Shown: positions 50,400 through 61,500 of the stretch, piece after piece
How the letters are laid out: each line of letters begins with the position of its first letter
Numbering within the stretch: the first letter of the stretch is position 1
Translations under genes and position numbers: made by a program
Notes under the pieces: generated by a model
The model's database searches: none
Told to the model about the DNA's origin: nothing
What the model saw: the letters and a program-made list of their open reading frames with translations, nothing else
DNA from: Azolla caroliniana
Taxonomy: Eukaryota; Polypodiophyta
Direction: 5' to 3'
Assembly: GCA_043228905.1 (NCBI GenBank)
Contig: JBHGNT010000001.1
Location: 4,774,001 to 4,838,000, forward strand
Length of the DNA: 64,000 bases

Positions 50400-51192
50400 A
50401 TCACCATGCCATTCTTGGACGACATCCCGATCAAGGGATGTCCGGTGGAGGAAAAGGACGAAACGATCGGACTGGACGGATGACGAAGATTCGTGGCGAC
50501 ACACATTGACGACTGCGAGAGGGTGCTGCAGAGGCTAGAGGACGCGAGGCTCACCTTCTCCGGGGAGAAATCGGCCTTCGGGCAATCAGAGATCATGGTC
50601 GTCAGACATTTATGCAGACCGTATGGCCGGAAACCGTCTTCGGCTAAGGTGGAAGCCATTTCCGCGATGAAGCCCGATTGTAACTCGGTCACGGAGGTAC
50701 GGAGGTTCTTGGGAGCATGTGCGTTCTACCACATATGGATCCCGCATTATGCCCATGTTGCCGAGCCGCTATACGGGTTGCTGAAAAAGGGGCGAAAATT
50801 CGAGTGATGAGACGAGCATGCAGAGTCGGTCCGAAAGATGAAGGAGGCTCTTGCTGCAGCTCCGGCACTCCGGAAGGCTTTCTACGAGAAAGGCACTCCC
50901 ATATACATAACGGTAGATACAAGTCCGACCGGGATCGGATGGGTCTTCAACCAAGAAGATGTGGACGGTATTTGGTTCCCAATCCGGTTCGGCGCGAAGG
51001 TCCTCAGCGAGCGACAACGGGGATACGCCCAAGTTAAACGCGAGCTCTGGGGTATCGTTTCGGCGGTGAAGGCCGATAAAGACTATCTGATCGGGACAGA
51101 GGTGATTATCGAGACGGATTTCCTGCCGATTCTCGGCATGGTTTCCGGATGCGCAACCCCGGACCTGGCAATGCTCAGGTGGATCCGGAAAT
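50400..51192 (+). pseudogene. G1 RT C-terminal part and RNase H
   Basis: Begins with ITMPFLDDIPIKGC, the FLDD form of the RT catalytic YxDD box, then a TGA at 50481, HIDDCERVLQRLEDARLTFSGEK, VRRFLGACAFYHIWIPHYAHVAEPL, two TGAs at 50805-50810, and RNase H with ITVDTSPTGIG (Asp), RELWGIVSAV (Glu) and IIETDF (Asp). It loses frame at about 51190 inside the LRWI-HISGKDN junction, most likely by a small deletion. The next frame (integrase) continues with HISGKDNAMADMLSR. Confidence 0.85.
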
Positions 51193-52804
51193 ACGACACA
51201 TTTCCGGGAAAGACAATGCCATGGCCGACATGCTTTCGAGGGCGCGATTCGACAACGAGGGCGGCATGGTTTCGGAAGACGAGGAAGTCGGCGTAGACTT
51301 CTTCGAGGCGGCCTACGTAACAACCGAGGGAGGGAGCACTCTAGCGCTTAACGATTTCAACGAGAGCAAGTACGACGGGGAGTGGCTGCAGATTGGGGGA
51401 TTCTTGAGGACGATGACGCCGGACGCGTCATGGACAAAGAACGAGGCCGACCGGATCCGGAAGAAAGCATATCGATTCTTTCTCCGGGACGGATACTTGT
51501 GGAAGCACCTGAAGAAGAGAAACGACATCCCGCTCCGAGTAGTGGCGATGGAGGAGGAACAGGAGGAGTTGCTGAGGGCCTACCACGACAGTCCCTGGGC
51601 TGGACACCGTGGGACGTGGGCCACGTTCGAGAAACTGAAGGGGAAGTACTGGTGGCCGGGATTGTACCGGGACGTGCATCGGTTCGTGACAACTTGTGAG
51701 AGCTGTCAGATACACTCCATAGTCCGACATCGGGACGAGCTTCAACCTACATACCCTCCAGCCATCCACTTCAAATGGATGGTAGATTTGGTGACTATGC
51801 CGATGGGCGTAGGGCAGATGCGATATCTGGTGCTGGCCCGGGAGGACCTGACGAACCAGGTGGAAGGTCGAGCCCTGCAGAACAAAACGACAGCGGCCGT
51901 GTGTCGTTTCCTGATCGAGGACGTGATATGCCGGTACGGGTGCGTCGGGAAGATCGTGGCTGACCGCGGGGAGTTGGACGCTGAAGAGGCCGAGGAGCTG
52001 TTCGACCGGTTAGGGGTCAAGCTCTCGCTCACCACAACGTACAATCTGGAGGCGAACGGGAAGGTGGAGCGCGGACACGGACCGATCGTCAAAGCGCTAG
52101 TCCGGGCATGCGGAGGCCAGGTCGGGAACTGGTCACGACTGTTACCTTATACCTTGTGGGCGGACCGGACAACGCACAGTTCGGTAATCGAGTTCATGCT
52201 GTTAGAGCTCATGTTCGGACAAAAGCCGATCATGCCGATGGAACGAACGATCTCCTCTTGGGCGACAATGGACTGGAGAGACGAGATGAGTCGGGAAGAA
52301 CTGCTAGCGGCGCGTATACGGCAGCTCGAGCGGAGGCCAAAGGACGTGGAACAAGCGACGGAGAGACTTCGGACAGCGAGGATGAAGAACAAAGCCCGGT
52401 TTGACCGAATGCACCTGCTCCGACCAAAGAAAATCGAGGAAGGCGACTGGGTGCTAGTCTACGACAGCAGCCTCGACAACCAGCACCGAGCAACACGGAA
52501 GTTTGCAAAGCGGTGGTTCGGGCCTTACGTGGTAACGAGCGCCAACGACAACGGGACGTACCACCTGGCGGAACTCGACGGTACGAGGATGGCGATACCG
52601 GTAGCAGGGAAGCGGATCAAAGCGTTCAAGAAGCGCCACGACGGTGAACCGGATCTAAGAGGCCTGGATAGCGACGACGAACAGTGCGAAACGGAGGACG
52701 AACCGATGGACGAGGAACCGGAAGCCGGACTGGTTTTCTCCAACCAGAACCCAATTTTGGCGCATACCGGTGGATGCACGGTTAGGTGGGGGCGGATGTC
52801 GTGA
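51190..52804 (+). CDS. G1 RNase H end and integrase
   Basis: About 535 residues without a stop. HISGKDNAMADMLSR ends RNase H. The zinc-binding part runs from HDSPWAGHRG to CESCQIH (HHCC). The core has WMVDLV (Asp), VADRGE (Asp) and NGKVERGH (Glu), the DDE set. The C-terminal part, GDWVLVYDSSL to FAKRWFGPY, is the GPY/F region. The stop TGA (52802-52804) lies inside the first eight bases of the 3' LTR. No chromodomain is recognised. The residues around the core strongly resemble, from memory, fungal or early-plant gypsy integrases rather than the common angiosperm lineages; this needs a tree. Confidence 0.85.
52784..52796 (+). promoter_or_regulatory. G1 polypurine tract
   Basis: AGGTGGGGGCGGA directly precedes the 3' LTR start TGTCG. 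The same GGTGGGGGCGGA sequence precedes LTR B on the minus strand near 59485-59500. Confidence 0.75.
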
Positions 52805-53412
52805 AGAAAACCGTCCCTTAGCGCAATCGGTGCATAGCACGCATGAACCGGCTCTTCACACGTGCGCGCCCCTTAATGTATATAAAAGAGAATTAGGTAC
52901 AAAGGTATATCCTAGGTAGTTAGATTCAGTAGGTAGGAAGTAAATGAGGGAGACGGCTCGCTTCTTGAAGCTATAAAGGAGAGGGAGACGCAAGGAGAAG
53001 GGATAGCGCATTGAGGAGGACGAAGTTCTATCGGACCGTAACCGAACGCTTCTCCTCTGTTCATTCTGCATCACTCTTCTCTGCAGGATTTTGGGAGGCT
53101 CGCGCTGCTTCGAGGAACACCCGTGTGCTTCCGACAGCACCTCCATCCTATCCCCTTTCGTGCGCAGACGAGCAGGCATCGACATCTGTTCGCCGGCCTG
53201 TTTGGTTGTAACCGCTCGCGTGCTCTGTTGTTTTTTTTGTGTCATTTGTTAATATACAAACATTTGTGTCTCTCTGTCTCTATGTCCATTCGTGTTTTCT
53301 GCGTTGACGGGCCGTGTCCTTGTGTTTCTTTGCTCATACGTAACCGGTCATCTCTCTCTTTCTCTTTTCCCTCCTATCACCTGCCCTTTGGTTCAAGACC
53401 CCGGTGGTCCCG
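52797..53412 (+). repeat. G1 3' LTR, truncated
   Basis: 616 bp collinear with the 5' LTR without indels, then it stops at GGTGGTCCCG, 36 bp before the end expected from the 5' copy. The next bases belong to copia gag. No target duplication matches the left flank, so a deletion removed this end and some of the copia. Confidence 0.9.
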
Positions 53413-54457
53413 TATTAGTAGGGGAGAATTCACCCTCCTTCTTCGATCTTCAATCCATGTTGTTGGTCGAAGAAAACCATGTTCGAACAAGGAGCAATGC
53501 CTCAGAAGGCCACATGCTTTACTCACACTCGGACGGAGGAGGATGACGCGACCATGGAAGAAGAGGCCAATTCTGCCAAGGACGAGGCGGATGAGGCCCG
53601 ACTTACGAAAACAACTTGCAATTTCGGCATCAAGACGGAAGCCATCAAGGAACCTTCGGAAGAAGGGGGAGCTTTCATTCTAGTCCGAACCGACAAAACT
53701 TGGTCGAATGCGGATATTGTGGAAAAATAAGTCACCACGAAGAAGAATGTCATTAGAAGATGTGTGAGTCGTTTTTCACTAGTAGACAACTCACCAATTA
53801 CGCCACAAACTCCGACTATGACGATCGTGGCAGAATGTTCGTGATGAGACATAGAGCAAATTCTAGTGCCTCCGGTCCAGAAGACGTATGGTTCCTCGAC
53901 TCCGGTGCCTCGAACCATATGACGTCTCATCAAGAATGGTTTCGACAACTTCGAGAGCCAGAACAACCTAGCTATGTCGAAACCGAAGATGACAATACGC
54001 ATCCGATTTGACACATCGACAATGTCCCATTCGGCAAAGACGGAACCAAACTTTTATTAAGAGTGTCTTGCATGTACCAACGATTACGAAGAATTTGGTC
54101 TCCGTCGGCTAATTTATTGAGAAAGGGATGCAAGTACGATTTAATCAAGGCGGTTGCTTCATCGAAAAAGAAGGCCGACTCATCGCTCATGGATGAAGAG
54201 AGGGCCAAATGTTCATTCTCAACTCGCACAAGATGAAATCAGCCATGTTCATTCTCAACTCTCACGAAAGCCGATTCCGATATAGAGTTATGGCACAAGC
54301 GGATTTGCCATATCAACCTCCAAAAGCTCAAGGCAATGCAATCGAAAGGAGTCGGCAACGGGCTTCCGACATTCAAGGAGAAAGAGATTGAAGGCATGTG
54401 TGCCGCTTACCAATTCGGCAAGCAACATCGGCACCTGTTTCCAAAGGAGTGGAATGT
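53413..54457 (+). pseudogene. Ty1/copia gag C-terminus, protease and pre-integrase (element C1)
   Basis: Reads LLVEENHVRTRS, then a knuckle ECGYCGKISHHEEEC (CX2CX4HX4C, about 53706-53752), then VWFLDSGASNHMTSHQEWF, the copia protease (DSGA) at about 53889-53943, then LWHKRICHINLQKLKAM, the GAG-pre-integrase motif. Several stops and frame changes are present. It follows on from the gag piece at 45381 with a gap, and is cut at 54458 by an LTR. A 35-bp duplication (ATGTTCATTCTCAACTC) sits at about 54208 and 54244. Confidence 0.8.
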
Positions 54458-55763
54458 TGTCGTGAAGATTCCGGACCATAGTGAGAAACCGGGGAATATC
54501 GGAAGAATCGGCGGGGTGCATCTTGTGCACTGACCCTTATACAAATTGTGTAAATGATAGGGGCGCCATTATGGCGCTAGACAGTAGTTAATTTGGGATG
54601 TAGGATCCCATGTAATAAGGGATTTATCCCACATCGTTACGCATCCCTCTCCTTGTTCTATAAAAGGAAGGGAGCGCCCTTTGTAAAGGGGTTGCCCATT
54701 TTGAGTTCGGAAGGGTATACCACTTAGGTCTAGGGTTGGTTTGGGGGGTTCCCACCCGTTGGGTCCCAAATAGTTTTGTTCCTCATTGTTCCTCGTTTTG
54801 AGGTTCCGTTTAGTGTTAATAAGCTTATGCATATAACGTCTATTTTGTCTTCTCTTCATCTTGGTGTGTGGGTGCATTGTCTCTGTTTTCTGTTAGGGTT
54901 TCGGGGTCTTTTGTGTGCGTGCGTAGGCGGCGTGTTCGGTTGTGGCAGGCGGCGTGCAGACTGCTTGTGCTTTCCCTGAGTTCCTGCTCGTTGGCTCTCA
55001 ACACTCCGCTGTCCGACAGGTCTGCGAGTGTGTGTGTAGGTGTTGGCTTCTGTCGCTTTTGCAGAGCCCGCGCGCTAGGTGGTTCGTTGGCAGGTTTCCC
55101 TCCTTGGCGTGCAAGACCCCACTCGGTTCAGCGAGCTTGTGCGCTCCCTGAAGGCGGCTTGGCACGAGAGGCGATCGTTCTGGAAAAGGCGTGCCCTGCA
55201 CGAGGGTCCCGTTGCGCGGACAAGCCCAAGAGCTCCCCGATCAGCCCTAGGATGTAGGCTCCCTCTTCCTCTCTATGTGGAATTGGCATCGCAGCAAGCG
55301 TTCCGTGTGTGAGCTCCCCAACCGGCCCTAGGATGCAAGCTCCCTCTTCCTCTCCGTGTGGAATTGGCATCGCAGCGAGCGTTGCATGTGTAGGTGTGTG
55401 TGTGTGTGTCTGGTTAGCGTAGGGTCTGAGAGCGGGTGTGTGTGTGGTCGCCGGTCTAGAGGTGCCGGTTGTAACCAGGTGTGTATAGAGTGTGTGTGTG
55501 TGTGCGGGCACGGTTAACCAGGCTGAGTCCCGTGCCTCTTTTGGGTCCCTTGTACATACAGGTGAAAGGGGCGGCAAGGATGAGGGCGCTCTCTCTCGCT
55601 TCCCGTGCGGTTACCGGTCGCATCCGGAGAGTATCTGGGATCGAACTGGCTGGCAACGCGGCAAGCCCCAGAGGATTCGGGTCCTCGACAACTCCTCCCC
55701 TCCTGGTCCACAACCCTGGTGGTCCCGCCCAGATTCGACATGCAAGCGCAGATGACCGCGACA
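54458..55763 (+). repeat. LTR of unit A (about 1.3 kb)
   Basis: Starts TGTCGTGAAGATTCC and ends CGCGACA before TCTTTGGTGAACCTGACG, the same termini and primer site as G1 but a different body. TATAAAAG at 54659-54666 is a likely TATA box. It is the inverted counterpart of LTR B (58298-59484). GT microsatellites occur near 55395 and 55490. Confidence 0.8.
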
Positions 55764-57720
55764 TCTTTGGTGAACCTGACGTCACAGGCAACAAGGGAGG
55801 ATGGAGTTCAGGGCCGAAGACTTCGAGGAGGAGAGTCGAGAAGCGGTGCATCGAGATGGGCGAGGTCGAAGGAGTCAACCGTTACAGTGGGGACCGAGTC
55901 CCACGGGTTTCGCCAAAGGCTCGACCGTCTGGCATAAAGAGGAGGAGCTCCGAGTAGCTCATCGAGCATGGACATCCGAAAGTGAAATGAAGGTGGTGTG
56001 TGACGGCGAGACATCACAACAAGAAAGGGGCGCGCGGACAAGACGGATGTGGTCGAGTCGGAGGCCGAGCGGGGCACGACGGTGCCGATATGGGAGCCGC
56101 CCTCTTTTACATGGGGAGAAAGACCGACCGAGCGAAGGTCGGGAATCAGAGGAAGATGATCAAGGGTATGGAATGAGTTTCGCAGGGTCGGCATCGGAGC
56201 CGAAACTCTAGACATTAGAGAATCAAGCCCAGGCGGGCTGGATTAATCATAGAGCGGATGCTTTCCACCAACACCACTAAAAGGGTCGGTGGCCCCAGAG
56301 GAGTCGTCGGGAATCGTTACGAAATCGGTGTCCCCACATCTTGCCGGAGACATCGGCAGTTCGGCCGGTGTGGCAACGTGAGACTGTAAGAGATGGAAGA
56401 TGGAGGCGGGAGCAGAACAGGAGAGCGACGATGAGTTCAGGAGAACAGCAAAGGGCAGAAACGAAGAACGAAGACCGGTCCTGAGTTACCTCACACCGGG
56501 ATAGAGACTCCGGCGGTTGGCATCGGATCCGATGTATGACCAAGATACTGATGATGCCGACAGGAGAACGAGACTCGACAATCCAGAGAATGACGGACTG
56601 GCCTGCACGAGAACCGGGCGGAGCGGACTTCCGGATAACCGATCCGGGAGAGAGGAGAGAGCAGGCCTTCGTAGAGACCGGGAACACGATACGTCGGTCC
56701 CACGGAAGAGGGTGTGGAGCACGCCACCCTCTCAGCTTGCGGAGAAAGACGACCCAGGATAAGGGTCAGAGATACGAAGAGCCCGAGGAGGATCCTTCAC
56801 ACCGGTTCTAGAGACTCCGGCGGTCGGCCTGAGAGTTGGCGTGAGACCTAGAGTGATGAACGGTGGTGGTGAGGAGACAAAGGCAAAGGACTGCGGATGG
56901 GCGGTCTACGGAGATCCTCACACCGATCTAGCGGCTGGCCCGAGAGCCGGCGTGAGACCTAGAGAGAAGGACGGTGGCGGCAGGAGAACGTGATCGGACG
57001 ACGGAAAGCGGAAGCAGAGCGAAAAGTGGTATGAGGCTAGCAAGGCGGCCACGAACCATATACATACCCGACCAGCAGAGTCGGCAAGACAAAGATCGGA
57101 CGCGCTTAGTACACAAATCGGTGACCCAACAAGACAGAGGCCCAAGAAGGATCCTTCACACCTGTCCAGAGACCTCGACAGTTAGGCCGACGTGGCAACG
57201 TGAGACCGAGGGTAATGGAAGGTCGTGGCAAGGGGACGAAGGCGGCAACAACTGAAACACTGACTAGCCAAGGCGTTATGTGAAGGAGGCCATGCGGGCC
57301 GGGACGCAGCAAGGGTGATCCTCCGGTAAGCTGCCGGGGACACCCAGTTAAGGAGTGATGTGCCGAGCCGGGAAGGGGCAAACCCGAAAGCAGAACGAGA
57401 GACGTACGCGTGGCCATCGAGGCCCAAAGCAAAATCACGAGCATGGGACGGTGTTCGGCACAGACGGTGCCGAACGAAGAAGGCTGAAGACGGAACCGAT
57501 GATGCGGGAAGAGCGGACTGGGAGTCGGCGAGGCCAGAGTTAACAAAGGCCGAACCCTTACCGGCCAGTTACGATTTCGGAGGGAAGCCGGTGAGGGGTA
57601 AGCAGGGAGCGGAGCAAGAGACATGCGAGTGGCCATCAAAGGCCCAAGCGAAGCACGAGTATGGGACAGTGTTTGACACAGACGATGCCGAACGAAGAAG
57701 GTTGAAGATGGCATTGAGGT
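55764..57720 (+). mobile_element. Unit A leader and internal repeat region
   Basis: Primer-binding site at 55768, then a short open leader (MEFRAEDFEEESREAVHRDG...). The rest is GC-rich and has no recognised retroelement domain. It has four diverged copies of a block with GGCCG(A/G)CGTGGCAACGTGAGAC-like sequence (about 56340, 56820, 56935, 57180) and, from 57355, two copies of a roughly 230-bp unit with a GTTCGGCAC hairpin. Open frames here are a result of low AT content, not genes. The layout suggests a large non-autonomous LTR element (LARD-like). Confidence 0.6.
57453..57475. repeat. Perfect 9-bp hairpin inside unit A
   Basis: GTTCGGCAC, loop AGACG, then GTGCCGAAC. The same hairpin occurs at 60646-60668 in unit B in inverted orientation with loop CGTCT; a decayed copy is at about 57678-57702. 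Confidence 0.85.
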
Positions 57721-57856
57721 CAGCGCAATCTCTCTAGGCATGTCCGGTGGCGTGGCACCATATGTACCTTTGATTGGCCGGCGGTCGCCGGTCGTGTGGC
57801 TGACCCTCGTCGCTTCGTCGGGCCTGGGCAATCTAGAGGTCTTGCACCATCCTTGT

Positions 57857-58187
57857 TAGTTGTCATCTTTGCCACCGGGGCCAATGCCTCTTCGTTGTCA
57901 CTTCCATGCATTTGTGCGTATCCTTTTGCTACGAGTCGAGCTTCATAGTGGTTTACGGAGCCGTCAACGTTATACTTCACCTTGTAGATCCCTCTACAAC
58001 CGATCCCCTTCTTGTGCGGTGAGTGGGGAACAAGATCCCATATCTTGATTTTGGAGAGTGCTTGCATCTCCTCATTTATCGCTTCAACCCATCTACGATC
58101 CTTCGCGGCTTGGGAAAGTGTTTCCGACTCCCGTACTGTCGCTACCTTCATCATAAAGGCGTAATGGTACGCCATATAATCGTTGTA
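57857..58187 (-). pseudogene. Ty1/copia reverse transcriptase, N-terminal half
   Basis: Minus-strand frame reads RRWVEAINEEMQALSKIKIWDLV, GIYKVKYNVDGSVNHYEARLVAKGYAQ and ALAPVAKMTT, the start of the copia RVT_2 domain, open for about 110 codons. It ends just where the plus-strand piece at 62250 begins ([15 protein letters not shown]). It is fused to the leader of LTR B. The long in-frame minus ORF from 59042 to 57720 runs through LTR, leader and this RT by chance. Confidence 0.85.
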
Positions 58188-58297
58188 GCCTTCGACCTCG
58201 CCCATCTCGATGCGCCGCTTCTCAACTCTCCTCCTCGAAGTCTTCGGCCCTGAACTCCATCCTCCCCTGCCGCCTTTCACGTCGGGTTCACCAAAGA

Positions 58298-59484
58298 TGT
58301 CGCGGTCATCCGCACTTGCATGTCGGATCTGGGTGGGACTAGCAGGGTCGTGGTGCAGGAGGGGAGGAGTTGTCGGGGACCCAAATTCTCCGGGGCTTGC
58401 CGCGTTACCAGCCGGTTCGATCCCAGATACTCTCCAGACGCGACCGGTAACCGCACGGGAAGCGAGAGAGCGCGCCCTCGTCCTTGCTGCCCCTTTCGCC
58501 CGTATGTACAAGGGGCCCAAAAGAGGCACGGGACACGGCCCGGTTAACCGCACCCGCACACACGCACACACCCGTATACACACCCAGTTACAACCGGCAC
58601 CTCCACATCGGCGACCACACATGCACCCGCTCTCGGATCCTACGCTAACCAGAGACACACACACACCTACAAACGCTGTGATGCCAATTCCACACGGAGA
58701 GGAAGAGGGAGCTTGCATCCTAGGGCCGGTCGAGGAGCTCTCGGGATCGTCCGCGCAATGGGACCTCGTGCAGGGCATGCCTTTTTCCAGAACGATCGCC
58801 TCTTGTGCCAAGCCGCCTTTAGGGAGTGCACGGGCTAGTTGAACCAAGTGGGGTCTTGCGCGCCAAGGAGGGAGACCTGCCAGTGAACCACCTAGCTCGC
58901 GAGCTCTGCATAAGTGACAGAAGCCAACACCTACACACACACTCGCAGACATGCCGGACAACGGAGTGCTGAGAGCCAACGAGCAGGAACTCAGGGAAAG
59001 CACAGGTAGTCCGCACGCCGCCTGCCCCACAACCGAACACACCGCCTATGCACGCACACAAAAGACCCTGAAACCCTAACAGAAAACAGAGACAACGCAC
59101 CCACAACGCACCCCGAAGCTTATTAACACTAAACGGAACCTCAAAATGAGGAACAATGAGGAACAAAACTGTTTGGGACCCAACGGGTGGGAACCCCCCA
59201 AACCAACCCTAGACCTAAGTGGTATACCCTTTCGAACTCAAAATGGGCAACCCCTTTACAAAGGGCGCTCCCTTCCTTTTATAGAACAAGGAGAGGGATG
59301 CGTAACAATGTGGGATAAATCCCTTATTACATGGGATCGTCTTTCCTGAATTAACTACTATCTAGCGCCATAATGGTGCCCCTATCATTTACACAATTTG
59401 TAGAAGGGTGAGTGCACATGATGCACCCCGCCGATTTTTCCGATATTCCCTGGTTTCTCACTATGGCCTGGAATCTTCACGACA
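58298..59484 (-). repeat. LTR of unit B (1187 bp, inverted relative to A)
   Basis: Reads on the minus strand from TGTCGTGAAGATTCC at 59484 to CGCGACA at 58298, followed by a primer-binding site from 58293. TATA box on this strand at 59276-59283. It aligns with LTR A along most of its length. A GGTGGGGGCGGA tract stands before it on the minus strand, so an internal region lies on both sides. Confidence 0.8.
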
Positions 59485-60678
59485 TCCGCCCCCACCAAAC
59501 AGCACGTCCACCGGTAAGTGCCAAGTTCAGAGAAGGGTGAGAGATTCCGGCCGGTGAGGAACAGGTCTTCCGTAATCTGCATTCCGGTTGCCGCGTTGGC
59601 CTCGCCAGTCCGAACCGTCGGCCCTAGTTGCTTCCCCGCGTTTGCCTCCCCGTAGGCTTGTTCGACCCGTCGATAGGTCATTCGCCGCGATCCCGTAGTG
59701 TGCGTGCTTCCCCGTTGGACCTTTTGTCGACCGCATGCACACTTCTCGTTCCTTTGGATACGTGGTGTCCTCTGTCCGAGGAGCACCTGTGATGGCCCGC
59801 ATGGTCTCCGTCGACCTTCGCATCGTCCCGATTCTCATTCCGCACTGATCTCCACTGCCTTCGTCCCCTCGCCGCCACCTAGCTTCTCCTTAGTCTTACG
59901 TTGCCACGATGGCCAAATTACCAAGGTATCCGGAACGAGTGTGGAGGATCCTTCTCCGGCCTTCTACGCGAGATGACTTGGACCGGCAACCCATCTTCGC
60001 GCTTGTATTCCCGCTCTGGCACCTCTGTGTGTCGCGCATCCCCTTCTCTTGTTCGGCTCTGCCCGTACCGAACTCCTGTTATTTCCCATGCACGCGTTGT
60101 CGGCCCTCACCCGGCCAGATAGTGCATCGTCGCTTCTCCACCTATCGGTCTCCTCCGCATACGAGGAACACCCCGTGTCGGCCCGTTTGGCCCCTTTCAT
60201 TCCACGTTGCTACAACTGGTTCGACGCCATGCACTTCTCGTCGTCCCCTCACCCCCACTAACTTGTTATCTCGGGCTTGGCTTGCCACTCGATTCGTTGC
60301 CACTCTGATTGAGCTGTTGAGATCTCAGAAGCGGGTGTGGAGTATCCTCCTTCGGTCACCGATACCGTTTTCGGCTATAGACCCGTGCAACCTATCTTGC
60401 ACCCTGTTTCCGACCCAGCACCACCGTGCTCGGCACCGCTTGTGTCGAACACCGTCCCGTACTTGTGCTTCGCTTTGGCCCTTGATGGCCACTCACACGT
60501 CTCTTGCTCCGCTCCCTACTTACCCCTCACCAGCTTCCCTCCGAAATCGTAACCGGCTGGTAAGGGTTCGGCCTTTGTCAACTCTGCCCTCGGCAACTCC
60601 CAATCCGTTGTTCCCGCATTGCCGGTTCCGTCTTCAACCTTCTTCGTTCGGCACCGTCTGTGCCGAACACCGTCCCGT
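59485..60678 (-). mobile_element. Unit B internal repeat region
   Basis: Minus-strand 3' part of an internal region like that of unit A. It holds an inverted copy of the roughly 230-bp hairpin unit (about 60440-60675) that matches 57420-57710, and CGTGGCAACGT-like blocks near 59900. No protein domain was recognised. It ends at the TGTCG start of LTR G2. Confidence 0.6.
60646..60668. repeat. Perfect 9-bp hairpin inside unit B
   Basis: GTTCGGCAC, loop CGTCT, GTGCCGAAC, the reverse complement of 57453-57475. It lies 11 bp before the start of the G2 LTR. Confidence 0.85.
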
Positions 60679-61455
60679 TGTCGTGAAGATTCCGAGCCAT
60701 AAGTAGAAACAATGTGAAACACGCAGGAACACTGGTGTGCACGAGTGCACACACCTAGTGAAATAAATAGTGTAAGGACTAAGCTTAGGTAGAAAGAGGT
60801 GTACTAGGTAGTTAAGGCATCAATAGGGATTCAGACATCGTGTAAGGAGGGAGAGTTACGTGGAGAGAGAATCAGGGGGAAGAATCTAGGAAGGGAAAGC
60901 GACAGGTTATGAATGCTTTGTAAACGGTCGCTCCTTGTGCTATAAAAGGGGCGACCTGTGACTGTTTTTGGGGATGTCATCTAGAGAGGAGAAAAGAAGC
61001 ATAGGGGAAAAAAGAAACAGAGGGGAGGGGAGCCGAGGAGTCCTACGACGGATCACCGGAAGGCGCTTCCCCTGCTCGGGTCAGACGCCCGAGTGCTCCC
61101 GACTAGGGGATCGACCTTCTCCGTGCTAGCGCATCTTTGTAACTAACTACTGTAGAGCCCTACGCTCGATCACCGACACAAATTCGGTTGTAATCACCCA
61201 CAGTGCTACGCACATATTTTTTATTAATAGAAACTTATCTACCTAGCGCAAGTTGTTCTTAGCATCTCTGTCTGCGCCTGTGTCTACACACGATCCTTTG
61301 ACACTATCTCTCTCATTTCGCTAACCTTCTTTGTTTAATCGCGGTGTCAGGGTTTACGTAAACCACAGACTCTTCCTCCTCACTTCTTGATTCCTTGGTT
61401 CAAGACCCCAGTGGTCTTGCCCAACTTCTACGCATCCGCGAGGATTTCCTCGACA
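60679..61455 (+). repeat. LTR of gypsy fragment G2 (777 bp)
   Basis: Starts TGTCGTGAAGATTCC, ends CTCGACA, then primer-binding site TTGGTGAACCCGATGTGAA at 61458. TATAAAAG at 60941-60948. Body differs from the G1 and A/B LTRs, but the segment near the end (GGTTCAAGACCCC(A/G)GTGGTC) is shared with G1. Confidence 0.8.
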
Positions 61456-61500
61456 TCTTGGTGAACCCGATGTGAAGAGGAGCGGCAAAGGAATCTGAAA

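Larger units (their letters stand above)
45697..53412 (+). mobile_element. Ty3/gypsy LTR retrotransposon G1, defective
   Basis: Complete layout: 5' LTR, primer-binding site, Gag, zinc knuckle, protease, reverse transcriptase, RNase H, integrase, polypurine tract, 3' LTR. The LTR overlap of 616 bp has no length difference and about 25 mismatches by eye (about 4%), nearly all transitions. Inactivating changes: TGA in Gag at 47224, a 732-bp insertion just before the RT catalytic motif, TGA at 50481, two TGAs at 50805-50810, and a frame change at about 51190. GC content is visibly higher than in the flanks. Domain order PR-RT-RH-IN places it in Ty3/gypsy. No chromodomain was recognised after the integrase. 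Confidence 0.92.

Noticed and set aside
56200-57720. Many overlapping open frames in GC-rich DNA
   Set aside because: Frames are open on both strands because AT content is low; composition is Arg/Ser/Gly-rich and no domain is recognised.
57720-59042. A 440-codon open frame on the minus strand
   Set aside because: It runs through an LTR, its leader and a copia RT fragment and has no single-protein logic; only the RT part is homologous to anything.
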